Virus record (IMG/VR): IMGVR_UViG_3300008110_000004
Coordinates: 124,001-188,000 of that record
From: a virus
Strand: one strand, 5' to 3'
DNA: 64,000 nt
Shown here: positions 35,014-43,859 of the stretch, piece after piece
Numbering within the stretch: position 1 is the stretch's first letter
How the letters are laid out: each line of letters begins with the position of its first letter
Program-made: the position numbers and the translations under genes
The notes under the pieces: model-generated
The model's input: the letters and a program-made list of their open reading frames with translations, nothing else
Database searches by the model: none
Told to the model about the DNA's origin: nothing

Positions 35014-36198
35014 TTAACCTACTAAGAGAGAGTTAATATAGCTTTCTTTTTCCAAATCTTTTGTTGAATCAGAAATGTTACTCTTTTCATTTTCTGAAAC
35101 AGTATGAAAGTTAGAAAGATACGGATTGATATACTCATGATATACAGTGGTAGCTTCGGTAAGACACTGGTCATAAGAGTACGAATAAGGATAGACTAAG
35201 ACATTAACATCTTCATTAATGGTATTATTTGTTATAGCAAACATGTGCTTGCCTGAACAGGTTAACGAATATGTCAAAGAAAAATCTATTTCAGAAGAAG
35301 AATGATCTGAAGAAATTTTATTAGATAAAAGTTCAGTTTTTAGAGGAGAGTAAGAAGGGCAGGATGAAAGAGAATTAAAGTTAAAACATTGAGAAGAAGA
35401 TTGAGATAGAACAGGATGAGAACATGAATGCATGCCGCTAACAACATTAGCGTATTTGTAATGAGAAGAAATTACAACAGGTACGGAATTGTCAATAGAT
35501 TGATGAGTGTAATATTCACAGATAGGAAGATCTTTAGGAGTGGGATTATAATTAAAGAACTTCTCTAGAGGAAAAGACCAAGCTATTGAGTCAGGATTTG
35601 TGGGAGACTTGCAGGTGACAGCATAAGATAATTTAACTGAAGTGTATCCTATTGGAAGGGTGGGATTAATAAAATCACCTGCATTTAAATAACTACGATA
35701 CAATTTACTTAAAGTAGGTAGAGCGTGGTTGATGTGAACGTAAGACATGTTACAGAAGAGCTCACCTGAATTGACATAATCTATAACGATAACATTTGGA
35801 GGCAAAGAAGGATCGTGATTAATAAAAAGATTAAGATCAAGAGGTGTGCCTTCGGGAGAAACAAAAGGCTGTATTGTTGTTTTGTATACATTGGAGGAAA
35901 CAGGAACAACTGGATATTCAGACATGGTAATATTTGCCTTTTGAGGATAAGTATATTCGGGTAAAGAAAATAGTTTTTCAGGTTCTGAAAGCTGTTGTAT
36001 GTCAACGTTAACAGATTCAAAAACAAAAGGATTAGAAGTTAAAATCTTCTTTAACTCATCAATACTGTTTTGGGTAACAGATTTTTTTATGTAAGAAGAA
36101 ATAAGTTTATTATATTTTTCGAGGCTTTCTGATGTGAAGCCTTCTGAAGGATAATTTTCGGAAACAGGATGATCTTCAGACATAAATATCAGTACCAA
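35014..36198 (-). CDS. Ser/Tyr-rich unknown protein in E2-like block
   Basis: 394 residues, 1 bp from protein 2. It shares composition and general layout with its two downstream neighbours (N-terminal helices, central NVIVIDYVNSGELFCNMSY...LPTLSKLYRSYLNAGDFINP), but the PWTxY and terminal Cys of the E2-like motif are not clear. A diverged or inactive member of the same family is possible. Confidence 0.6.
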   Translation of the reverse strand: MVLIFMSEDHPVSENYPSEGFTSESLEKYNKLISSYIKKSVTQNSIDELKKILTSNPFVFESVNVDIQQLSEPEKLFSLPEYTYPQKANITMSEYPVVPVSSNVYKTTIQPFVSPEGTPLDLNLFINHDPSLPPNVIVIDYVNSGELFCNMSYVHINHALPTLSKLYRSYLNAGDFINPTLPIGYTSVKLSYAVTCKSPTNPDSIAWSFPLEKFFNYNPTPKDLPICEYYTHQSIDNSVPVVISSHYKYANVVSGMHSCSHPVLSQSSSQCFNFNSLSSCPSYSPLKTELLSNKISSDHSSSEIDFSLTYSLTCSGKHMFAITNNTINEDVNVLVYPYSYSYDQCLTEATTVYHEYINPYLSNFHTVSENEKSNISDSTKDLEKESYINSLLVG

Positions 36199-36731
36199 GT
36201 TATAAGTTTAGAGTTTTGAATTTGAGAAAGAAGATCAGCGTTTTGCTGCTCAAGTTCAAAGCATTTTGACTCTAATGATTTAATGTAATCAATGTAATAT
36301 TGATTATCGGCAGACACATTGGAAAAGTTATCCATGATCTGATTAAGTATTTTAATATTATCTATATTAGAACCGTTGTTGATTGAATCAAATAGTTCTT
36401 CGGTAAATGGTATAAAATGTATGAGAACTATTGATCCAGAAGCTTCACGGATAATATTAAATATCTTTAAGTTGTTATAAAATCTTTTGTAAAGAACGTT
36501 GGGAAGATGAGGATGAACGTTTTTTCTGTAAGAAGTTTTAGAACAAGTATAAAGATAAAAAGGGTATGGAGACTGAGATACTTCATTAATAATAGATGAA
36601 TGAAGGGAATAGGTCTCAGCATAAAGTTGAACATTGTCTTCATTAAGCTTTATGGGATTACCGGAAGATAAAGATGATTCAACATAATTGAAAAGATGAG
36701 TTGAATCATTAAAGCGTTGTATCATGGTCAT
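36189..36731 (-). CDS. Unknown protein
   Basis: 180 residues; starts with ATGA overlap at 36731. A beta-rich segment (GSIVLIHFIPFTEELF) is followed by a C-terminal coiled coil (DYIKSLESKCFELEQQNADLLSQI). In the same transcript as the E2-like genes. Confidence 0.6.
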   Translation of the reverse strand: MTMIQRFNDSTHLFNYVESSLSSGNPIKLNEDNVQLYAETYSLHSSIINEVSQSPYPFYLYTCSKTSYRKNVHPHLPNVLYKRFYNNLKIFNIIREASGSIVLIHFIPFTEELFDSINNGSNIDNIKILNQIMDNFSNVSADNQYYIDYIKSLESKCFELEQQNADLLSQIQNSKLITWY

Positions 36732-37015
36732 GAGTTTACCTCTATGGAATATAGTTCAACTTTACCAGTTTTTATGAACTCTTGAAGAGTAGTTGAAGCT
36801 ACGTGCAAGGACGTGATTGTGGGATAGAAAGACTTAGCCAAAGGATATATTTGGCTAAGATAAGTTATATTTTTTAATATAGTATTAGAATAGTTATCTA
36901 CAAATAAAACGCAAGAAGAATCAGGCGTTTGTATCAGATAGCTTTTCTGAAGCCAAGTTGTTAACGGCTGAGGCAACTCTCGGATTTTCGTCAGCCAAGA
37001 TTCCTTTTGATGCAT
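36728..37015 (-). CDS. Small unknown protein
   Basis: 95 residues if ATG 37015 is used, giving a 95-bp overlap with the upstream gene. A shorter start inside is possible (CTG near 36940), so the N-terminus is uncertain. Content: SSCVLFVDNYSNTILKN and a Thr/Val-rich beta region. Confidence 0.5.
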   Translation of the reverse strand: MHQKESWLTKIRELPQPLTTWLQKSYLIQTPDSSCVLFVDNYSNTILKNITYLSQIYPLAKSFYPTITSLHVASTTLQEFIKTGKVELYSIEVNS

Positions 37016-37307
37016 TCTGCATTACCTCTAGCATTTGTTTGCGCGATTGCTGCAAAGTTTCATGGAAAGCTCTACGAGCCTCATCGGTAGCAAAAGCAAT
37101 CTGACCAACTAAGGCTTCAGTAAAAACTGCTTGCTCACCATAGCTAAGAACAAGTGTGGCGACTTGTTTCTCTATGGCTTCGAGAGATGTTTCAAGGTTT
37201 TTAAGACGGTCTTCAACCTGAGCTGCTAGACCGTTTATAATATCTTGAAAAAATTTTGTAAGAAACTCTGCGGTTGTTTTATCTAGGTATTCGTTGCTAT
37301 CTGTCAT
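36921..37307 (-). CDS. Helical coiled-coil protein
   Basis: 128 residues, 4-bp overlap with the upstream gene. Nearly all helical (VEDRLKNLETSLEAIEKQVATLVL; ARRAFHETLQQSRKQMLEVM). Resembles a small structural or scaffolding coiled coil; could oligomerise a complex. Confidence 0.6.
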   Translation of the reverse strand: MTDSNEYLDKTTAEFLTKFFQDIINGLAAQVEDRLKNLETSLEAIEKQVATLVLSYGEQAVFTEALVGQIAFATDEARRAFHETLQQSRKQMLEVMQNASKGILADENPRVASAVNNLASEKLSDTNA

Positions 37308-37945
37308 ATTTCATACCAATCCTGATTGTTAGTGACATAAGAAACTAAAGATAAGTCCATAAGATATGAAATGGAACAAATATCTTGACGAGTTACCTTA
37401 ATCTGATCAACAGATAAAGGAGACTTCATATCTGGAATAAAAGCTCCACTGTCAGATTTGCGGGCAGCAAAGTGACCGCATTTCCAAACAAAAGCGGTAC
37501 TGTCGTATGACTCACTGGACTGCCAATAGTGTGCTTTAAATATTCTAGATATAGGCTTACCGTCGATAACGGCTCCGCCGTAAGAAACAAAACCTTCGTT
37601 TGTAGGAACGCCCATCTTTTCGTTTTGAGGATAATTAGTTACAGCATTTCCGGTGGCAATAGACTTTAAATAAGCGGAGAAATCTATTGCATCAACAAAA
37701 ACAGCAGTACTGCTAATAAGCTTACCCTCAGGAGAAGTCTTGCCAATATCAATCTTCATCTTCAAAGCTTGATGCCAAGGACGAATAGCTAAAAATCCTG
37801 ATTGAGTCTTAGATCTAAACCACTTTTTATAAAGTTCTTGATGAAATTCTTTATTATCAGAATTCTTCAAAGTATCAGTAGGAGAGCCGTCTTCGTCAAG
37901 AGAAGATAGAAAATCTTCCACATTACTGTAAGCGTTATCAGTCAT
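37304..37945 (-). CDS. Unknown protein upstream of E2-like genes
   Basis: 213 residues. Acidic N-terminus, then a beta-rich core (AIRPWHQALKMKIDIGKTSPEGKLISSTAVFVDAIDF; EGFVSYGGAVIDGKPISRIFK; STAFVWKCGHFAARK). The pattern is single-domain and conserved-looking; no family recognised. Lies between the AAA ATPase and coiled-coil gene of the Ub-like cluster. Confidence 0.65.
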   Translation of the reverse strand: MTDNAYSNVEDFLSSLDEDGSPTDTLKNSDNKEFHQELYKKWFRSKTQSGFLAIRPWHQALKMKIDIGKTSPEGKLISSTAVFVDAIDFSAYLKSIATGNAVTNYPQNEKMGVPTNEGFVSYGGAVIDGKPISRIFKAHYWQSSESYDSTAFVWKCGHFAARKSDSGAFIPDMKSPLSVDQIKVTRQDICSISYLMDLSLVSYVTNNQDWYEI

Positions 37946-37957
37946 TTTTTCTCCTTT

Positions 37958-39562
37958 TTATTTCCATGTTACTGAGGCTGGCTGTTTTTGGGGTGATGTT
38001 TTCGAAAGCATTATTATAGCATCATTCATCTGCTCTGTGGATGCCCAATCCCACTGCTCTAAGGCATACTTGTACATTGAGACAACTGTTTCATTGTGTT
38101 TCATCCATATGATATTCTTCATTTTTGGAGCATAAGTAAGAATATCATTAGTTTCAATGGGTCTTAGGGATTCGGAAACAACATAAAACTTTGTTTCTCT
38201 GATAAGAGAAACTATCTCTGCACCAGTCATATACTGGGTGGCTTGAGCAAGAGAATCATAATCATAAGAATGATCAGTATCAATCTTGGAAAGATGTATT
38301 TGGAAGATGTGTTTGCGCTCTTCAAAAGAAGGTAGACCAACAAACATAATTTTGTCAAAGCGATCAGCACGAAGCATCTCTGGTCTCAAGGAATCAAGAG
38401 AGTTTGCGGCACACAACAAGAAGGTGTCCTCTGGAAGTTCTTGCAAGCCGGTAAGAAACTCGCCATGGACACGATCAGTAGTGCCACCATCTACATGAGA
38501 AGAGCTGGATCCACCGGAAAGGTCACGACCAAACTCGTCAATCCAAACACATAGAGGAGACATAGCTTTAATTTGCTTGAAGACAGAACGCATATTGGCC
38601 TCTGATTGACCAATGAAAGAATTCATCACTTGACTAATGCCGGTTCTGGCAAGATCAAGATCGAGTTCTTTAGCAGTTGCTTGACAGATGGCCGATTTGC
38701 CAGTGCCCGGTACTCCAACCATAAGAAGTCTTCTAATTGGAGTAACACCAAAGGAGGCGGTGCGTTGCTGATCTTTGCGCAACACAGAGGTACGGCGAAT
38801 GATATCTTTAATATTATCAAGGCCACCAATATCAGCAAAAGATATTGCAGGCTTAACTATTTCAAGAATACCATTCTTCTTTATATTGGCCATCTTGACG
38901 TCATAAATATATTTGGGATCAATCTTAGAATGATTGACGACAGACATCAAGCAAAGGTCAATAAATTGAGATTCAGAGAGACCAATGCCAGCGTTCACGA
39001 CATCTTTTATTGAAGTATCAGGTAAAAGACGGTCATGAGCTGCTTCATTGATATGGGTAACAATCGTAGAAAGTTCTTGAGGAGTTGGATAAGAATCTTC
39101 TAAGATTGTAAAAAGATGGGCAAAGTCTTCTGGGCATTCGAGAGCAGAAACAAATATAAACTGCAGAGGCATTGCAGCAATATCGTCAGACCAAAACGCT
39201 GTACGATAAAGAGATTTGAAATGAGAAAGTACAGAAGAATAAGGTGAAATGGCCTCAGCGGGGGAAGAAGGAATATTGACAATATAAGTAGAACGAGTAA
39301 TGGACTTATCTGTCATAAGATAATGTAAGGCTACTTGGGGATCAAATGTAGTTGTGTGAGACTCAGTACTCATATCAGGAAAAGCAGGATTTGGTACAAG
39401 CACAGGTTTCCATTGTCCATCAACAAACTTAGAAAAGCCGTTAACAAAATCTATAGAATAAAAGTTGCGAGATATAGTAGATGTAATGATATCAGTAACT
39501 CTTGAAGGATCAGAAGACTGAATCCAAAGGTTAGGATATCCGAGTTTAATTTTGTCGAACAT
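37958..39562 (-). CDS. Ycf46-like AAA ATPase
   Basis: 534 residues. Residues 1-235 match the order of the Ycf46 N-terminal domain, including GLSESQFIDLCLMSVV and IKKNGILEIV, then a SFADIGGLDNIKDII linker. The AAA core has Walker A GVPGTGKS (283-290), pore-loop region, Walker B CVWIDEFG (338-345), DGGTTDRVHGEFL (358-370) and an arginine-finger region RADRFD (398-403). Ycf46-type ATPases occur in chloroplasts and cyanobacteria with little known function. Here it is encoded in the same run as Ub-like, E1 and JAMM genes, so it may unfold or remodel modified proteins. This link is inference. Confidence 0.85.
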   Translation of the reverse strand: MFDKIKLGYPNLWIQSSDPSRVTDIITSTISRNFYSIDFVNGFSKFVDGQWKPVLVPNPAFPDMSTESHTTTFDPQVALHYLMTDKSITRSTYIVNIPSSPAEAISPYSSVLSHFKSLYRTAFWSDDIAAMPLQFIFVSALECPEDFAHLFTILEDSYPTPQELSTIVTHINEAAHDRLLPDTSIKDVVNAGIGLSESQFIDLCLMSVVNHSKIDPKYIYDVKMANIKKNGILEIVKPAISFADIGGLDNIKDIIRRTSVLRKDQQRTASFGVTPIRRLLMVGVPGTGKSAICQATAKELDLDLARTGISQVMNSFIGQSEANMRSVFKQIKAMSPLCVWIDEFGRDLSGGSSSSHVDGGTTDRVHGEFLTGLQELPEDTFLLCAANSLDSLRPEMLRADRFDKIMFVGLPSFEERKHIFQIHLSKIDTDHSYDYDSLAQATQYMTGAEIVSLIRETKFYVVSESLRPIETNDILTYAPKMKNIIWMKHNETVVSMYKYALEQWDWASTEQMNDAIIMLSKTSPQKQPASVTWK

Positions 39563-39613
39563 TGTCGTATCACCGTAATACTAGTTGTAGGCTTTCTAAA
39601 AAATATAGTGAGT

Positions 39614-39678
39614 GGGGGGAGGGCACTCATAAAGAGTAACCCTCCCCCCGCCGAACAGCGTTATAAAACAGCTGTTCG
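39614..39678 (-). terminator. Two tandem strong hairpins after the Ub-like gene
   Basis: On the - strand an 8-bp hairpin (39652-39659 with 39671-39678) is followed by a perfect 10-bp GC hairpin (39614-39623 with 39640-39649). A TATATTTTTT tract lies about 6 bases further downstream. They sit between the Ub-like gene stop (39690) and the AAA start (39562). They could partly terminate transcription, setting the Ub-like protein at a higher level than the genes below, or mark an RNA processing site. Confidence 0.55.
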
Positions 39679-39689
39679 TAGATGGGTAA

Positions 39690-39944
39690 TCAGCCCTTCT
39701 CGCCAGCACGACGATGGAACTCGACGTTCTGGCCAGGCTGGACTACCGCGTTCTCGTCAAGCTTATCCTTGCCACAGTAGGCGACAGCATCGCTTGGGAT
39801 ACCCCAAATCTTGCTGAACTGCTCGCGGATTTCCTTGATTGACTTACCAGCAATGTTGCTGGGCTGGTTGTAAACACCATAGCGGATATTAGCCATTCCG
39901 GTGGGACGATTTGGCTGAGCTCCGCTGTTGCTTGAGGTTTCCAT
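39690..39944 (-). CDS. Ubiquitin-like beta-grasp protein ending in GEKG
   Basis: 84 residues after TAGGAGATAAC. A 16-residue polar tail precedes ANIRYGVYNQPSNIAGKSIKE (beta1-beta2), IREQFSKIWGIPSDAVAYCGKDKLD (helix and beta3) and VVQPGQNVEFHRRAGEKG (beta4-5 and C-terminus). This follows small beta-grasp proteins such as PRTRC protein C and MoaD/ThiS, and the very end is a free Gly as needed for adenylation by an E1. The gene is 20 bp downstream of the E1-like gene, followed by two strong hairpins. Its base composition is richer in G+C than neighbours, as seen by eye. Confidence 0.7.
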   Translation of the reverse strand: METSSNSGAQPNRPTGMANIRYGVYNQPSNIAGKSIKEIREQFSKIWGIPSDAVAYCGKDKLDENAVVQPGQNVEFHRRAGEKG

Positions 39945-39964
39945 TTTGTTATCTCCTATTTATA

Positions 39965-40729
39965 TTATACGGTAACTGTTTCATTTAGGGCTGAATGCAT
40001 TCTATTGTAGGGTTCAGATTTGCCTATGCCCAAATCGAAGAAGATCTCTGTCTCTTCTGGACTCTGGTTGGACACTATTGTTTTCTGAACTCTACCTAGA
40101 ATGAAAGATGCAACCGCCATGTTAGTGGCAAGAAGCTGTGTTCCACCTTCAATTTCAGAACGCTGTTGGCAGCTGAGTTCACCAGGATTCTTGTCCGGAG
40201 GATTATGATATTCTGGATGGAATTCAGCAGGGTGAGAAGTAATCTCTACGCCGTCACGCTTCTGATAATGATAGATAGAACCAAACAAGGCGTCGTCATT
40301 ACCGCCTGTAAACACATCAATATTATTAAGTTTTGCTGCAGCGTCAAATAAAATCTTTCTTGCAGCAAAATTATCTACAACTGCAAAGACAACATCGTTT
40401 TCTCGAATGAGATCACTTGCTTTAATTTTGGGACTTTCTTCGTCTGCAACACCAGAAAAGTTGTCATCTACAACCCACTTTGCAACAGGGATAATAGTAG
40501 TTTTTGGGAACTGAGGAACTAGCTCAGTAGCTTTAACTACAGCTTTGTTGCCAAGTTTAGTAAAGTCTTGACGTTCTTTATTCTTCTCTTCATATGTGTC
40601 ACCATCTACAATAATGAGAGCAGAATTAGGAAACTTCCATTCAAGAAGACGAACAAGGCCAGCGGCAAGCCAAGTGCCGATGCCTCCAGCTCCAACAAGA
40701 ATAAAACGCTTGCTATCAGTAGGATTCAT
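39965..40729 (-). CDS. ThiF/E1-like adenylyltransferase
   Basis: 254 residues from ATG 40729, overlapping the JAMM gene end by 14 bp. ATP site GAGGIG (13-18), acidic VDGD (41-44), ERQDF with R53/Q54 (E1-type NxxRQ position), and VVDNFAARK with D119. The single Cys (C187, in GELSCQQRSEIEGG) lies where PRTRC ThiF-like enzymes have a conserved Cys and could form the thioester. The family activates the C-terminal Gly of a Ub-like protein by adenylation. Partner is almost certainly the 39690 product. Confidence 0.85.
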   Translation of the reverse strand: MNPTDSKRFILVGAGGIGTWLAAGLVRLLEWKFPNSALIIVDGDTYEEKNKERQDFTKLGNKAVVKATELVPQFPKTTIIPVAKWVVDDNFSGVADEESPKIKASDLIRENDVVFAVVDNFAARKILFDAAAKLNNIDVFTGGNDDALFGSIYHYQKRDGVEITSHPAEFHPEYHNPPDKNPGELSCQQRSEIEGGTQLLATNMAVASFILGRVQKTIVSNQSPEETEIFFDLGIGKSEPYNRMHSALNETVTV

Positions 40730-42416
40730 AAGTATCTCTTTCATAAATATATTCTGAATAAATTGTGCATCCATCAGAAGTTATGGTGTCAGCATAGTGT
40801 TCCGGTTCTTTGTCTTTAGGTGAAGATATGTAATTGACAATTCTGGAAGAATACCTAGGACAAATTGCAGTATAATAATGTTCGCACTTGTAGCAATCAG
40901 AATCTTTTGAGTAAACATCATATTTACCCATAAAATTATCAAAATCAAATGCGTCTAAAGATGTTACTTGAATGGCGCAATAACAATCTTCTTTTTTCTG
41001 AGAGCAGCAAAGAGTAAGTTGCTCATCATTAGTGGGTAGATCTTTATCTAACCATTGGTCCTGCAAATAAGAGCTTATTAGATCTGGGGTAAGTCTAAGA
41101 AGCATAAAGTTGTTTTCTATGTCTTTGGTAAGCATGTAAAGTGCTGCATCCTCAGAGATATTTCTGTCTCGACAGTACTCAGACATGTTATAAACTACTT
41201 GGTCTACTGGCGTGTCCGGTTCACATAAGGGAACGTCACAAAGAGCGCAACAGTGGTCAACATAGATAGAATTAATAGGGACATACGCAAAACAGGATGG
41301 GCAGCTAAACTTGCCTTTTTCGCTAGAAGGGTTTGCTTCGCAAACAAGAACGACTTGATTTTCATATCCTATAGCCTCTTCTATCATATCTAATATATGA
41401 GTAGAATAATTTATGAAACCAATTAATTGAGTATTAGTGCGTCCAGCCGCTGTAGTAGTTTGAGTACGCGCCTGGGGCTGGGGCAGTACCTGTCCATGAA
41501 GATCCGTGCGAGTACCCCCCATATTGGGGGGGCTGACTTTTTTTACTTTATCAGTCCACCCTACAACTTCAGCATCGGGAGCTTTATCAAGTGTGTATCC
41601 TTCAAATACATCTTCGGGATCAAGCTTGTAAGCTTTACCTGCCATCTGCATTTCGATATAATACTGAGTAGCACCGTTGTTAACAGACTTCTGCCAACCA
41701 AAGGTAATATGAATTCCGTCAAAGTCAGCTTGATCAGCGTGATCAGTTCCCGAAGCGTAGGCGCTCATTCCGGGATGACTGTGAACAGATCCAACAATTA
41801 GAACATTGTCAGGCTTAATCTGAGCGATGCTATCTGGATCATAGTTGCAATGAACAGAAGTATTGGTTTGGTCAGGAACGAGAATTCCCCATCCATCAGA
41901 ACCTTCTTTATTCTGATCAAAGGTCAACATGACGATAGACTCAGTGCCGTGCTGAGCCTCTACAAGCCTAAAGAATTGATCAAGCTTATCTATAAGAATA
42001 TAGGGAATTGGTGGCATATCATAGATAGCTTCTTCTTCGACACTAATGAAGTCAGAGCCTAGTTCTGGACGAGCAATAGTTACTGTGCGACCAACAAAAT
42101 TGTTGACAACTCTATAAATTTGAGAAGACTTAACAATAACAGGGGGAGGAGCAACAGTGGCAGTCTTGTTGTTGTTATTGTAAGTAACAGTGCCTGTATT
42201 AGAGGAGGGGGTGTTTGTGGGTTTAATTTCTTTTTCCTCGTTGGCAATAATATAATATATATTAAAACCAAAAGATTCGATGCATTCGCAGATATCAGAT
42301 CTATCTGCTACGAAAGTAGGAAGACCATCAGATGTAATCCAAAGTGGATTAAGGTCTTCTAGTGTAAGATATTCTTCCTCATTTTCTTCGAGAGGAAGAG
42401 TCTGTTGATCGGACAT
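40716..42416 (-). CDS. JAMM/JAB-domain metalloprotease with C-terminal zinc motif
   Basis: 566 residues after TAGGAGAAATA. Residues 125-300 form a JAB domain with all ligands: E159 (GTES), then H212-S-H214-P and S222/D225 in the exact HxHPx6SxxD spacing. Such enzymes cleave isopeptide or peptide bonds after a Ub-like Gly. The N-terminal 120 residues include an Asn/Thr linker; the C-terminal 200 contain a zinc site (CPSC...HCCALC). Together with the E1 and Ub-like genes in direct coupling it should mature or deconjugate the modifier. Confidence 0.88.
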   Translation of the reverse strand: MSDQQTLPLEENEEEYLTLEDLNPLWITSDGLPTFVADRSDICECIESFGFNIYYIIANEEKEIKPTNTPSSNTGTVTYNNNNKTATVAPPPVIVKSSQIYRVVNNFVGRTVTIARPELGSDFISVEEEAIYDMPPIPYILIDKLDQFFRLVEAQHGTESIVMLTFDQNKEGSDGWGILVPDQTNTSVHCNYDPDSIAQIKPDNVLIVGSVHSHPGMSAYASGTDHADQADFDGIHITFGWQKSVNNGATQYYIEMQMAGKAYKLDPEDVFEGYTLDKAPDAEVVGWTDKVKKVSPPNMGGTRTDLHGQVLPQPQARTQTTTAAGRTNTQLIGFINYSTHILDMIEEAIGYENQVVLVCEANPSSEKGKFSCPSCFAYVPINSIYVDHCCALCDVPLCEPDTPVDQVVYNMSEYCRDRNISEDAALYMLTKDIENNFMLLRLTPDLISSYLQDQWLDKDLPTNDEQLTLCCSQKKEDCYCAIQVTSLDAFDFDNFMGKYDVYSKDSDCYKCEHYYTAICPRYSSRIVNYISSPKDKEPEHYADTITSDGCTIYSEYIYERDTYESY

Positions 42417-42470
42417 TATTTCTCCTAAATATTAATATTTCCAGTTATTTGTATATTTATGTTTTTTAAA

Positions 42471-43838
42471 TTAGAAAGGTGATTCATTATCTTGTGCATC
42501 ATCTGCATTTTGGCAGGATTGACATATGCCAGAATATTTTTCGCTCATGATAAAGGTATCAAATTCGGGATGGGTATAATAAATACCATTATCACACTCT
42601 CCACAATATTTATATGATACACCAGGCTCAGATGGTAGATAAATCCACACATCAGAAAGAGACAACCAAAGAACACTGCCACCTTCAGGGTGATGATATT
42701 CGTTAGTATTTATGGCTAAAACATAACCTTCAAAACAAGAATCGCATATGAAAGGTGAATGAGCAGAAGAATTAGGACATATGTCTGTTGTGAAATATTC
42801 TTCACAGTCTTCACAGCTCCAACAGTTTTCTGAATCTTCTTCTTCATCAACGAAAACAGGTGCAGCAGTACTCTGGTTTAGTTTAACGTTTTCAGAATTT
42901 TCAATAACATTGATAACAGGAGGCTGAGTAGTAGAAGAATTGTAAGCCATTTTAAACCAATCAAATACTTTTGCCGCAGGAAGTGTGTAGTCGGAACGAA
43001 GTATTTGATTAACAGGCTTAGGGATTGTTGTATCAGTATAATATGCTTGATAGTTGCCGGAGATGGCATCTGCCAAAGTTAATGGCTGACCATTGGAATA
43101 ATGCTTATCTTGATGGTCGCGATCTTTAACTAAAACTGGAATCCAAATATTAGGATCTAAAGTCCATTCGTATCCATTTTTATCAGAATAGTTTTGCCAT
43201 GCTATAGGATCGTGAAGATGCAACTCTTTACTATTCTCGCGGTAAAATCGAGGGCCATCAGTTTCGCTCATATTCTGATCGTTATAAGCTTCTGTTCCAG
43301 AGCAACGATCAAGAACTTTTGCTAGCTTTTCACCGAAAGGATACTTGGATATATCTTCGTTGTGATACAAACAAATCCAACCAACACCATTGCCACGATA
43401 GCCTTTGCAGTTGATGTTTGGAAGATTAACATGATACAAGGGAGCATGAGGATATGTGATGGGAACTGGGGAATAAAACGTTCTAGCACCATAAATATTG
43501 CCGTCCATAAGATCGGCAATAACTATTCTGTATGGTTGAGCAACATAATATTTTGTGGCATTTTTGTCACCTTCGTATTGTCCCCAGTTAATGTAATACA
43601 TTCCGGGTTTGTGTTGATAAACAATTTGAGTGTGATTGCCAGCAGAACGAAGAGCTAACAAACCTGAGCCATCAACAGGCATGAGACCAGTATCAATGTA
43701 GGAATAGTTAGAAAAAGAAGTGTAAAAAGAAGTCAGATCTTTATCAGTGACATGATCTAAACCAAAAGAATTAACTGAAGAACGGAAAGTAAGATTTCCC
43801 TCTTCAGTGTTAATGAAAGAGTATTGAACGTTGCTCAT
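42471..43838 (-). CDS. E2-like protein with C-terminal Cys-rich (treble-clef/RING-like?) region
   Basis: 455 residues after AAGGATTTAACA. Core: YRIVIADLMDGNIYGARTFYSP...LYHVNLPNINCKGY...GVGWICLYHNED (about 100-165). This fits a divergent E2-like fold, with C156 or nearby as a putative site. The C-terminal 130 residues contain three Cys pairs (CWSCEDC, CDSC, CGEC, CQSC) that probably bind zinc. A fused E2-like and zinc module, encoded beside JAMM and E1, might act as conjugating plus substrate-binding part; the E2 call rests on motif order and context. Confidence 0.45.
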   Translation of the reverse strand: MSNVQYSFINTEEGNLTFRSSVNSFGLDHVTDKDLTSFYTSFSNYSYIDTGLMPVDGSGLLALRSAGNHTQIVYQHKPGMYYINWGQYEGDKNATKYYVAQPYRIVIADLMDGNIYGARTFYSPVPITYPHAPLYHVNLPNINCKGYRGNGVGWICLYHNEDISKYPFGEKLAKVLDRCSGTEAYNDQNMSETDGPRFYRENSKELHLHDPIAWQNYSDKNGYEWTLDPNIWIPVLVKDRDHQDKHYSNGQPLTLADAISGNYQAYYTDTTIPKPVNQILRSDYTLPAAKVFDWFKMAYNSSTTQPPVINVIENSENVKLNQSTAAPVFVDEEEDSENCWSCEDCEEYFTTDICPNSSAHSPFICDSCFEGYVLAINTNEYHHPEGGSVLWLSLSDVWIYLPSEPGVSYKYCGECDNGIYYTHPEFDTFIMSEKYSGICQSCQNADDAQDNESPF

Positions 43839-43859
43839 TGTTAAATCCTTAGATATAGT

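Noticed and set aside
38286-39013. + strand frames of 70 and 135 codons opposite the AAA gene
   Set aside because: Antisense to a well-supported AAA ATPase; no ribosome site.
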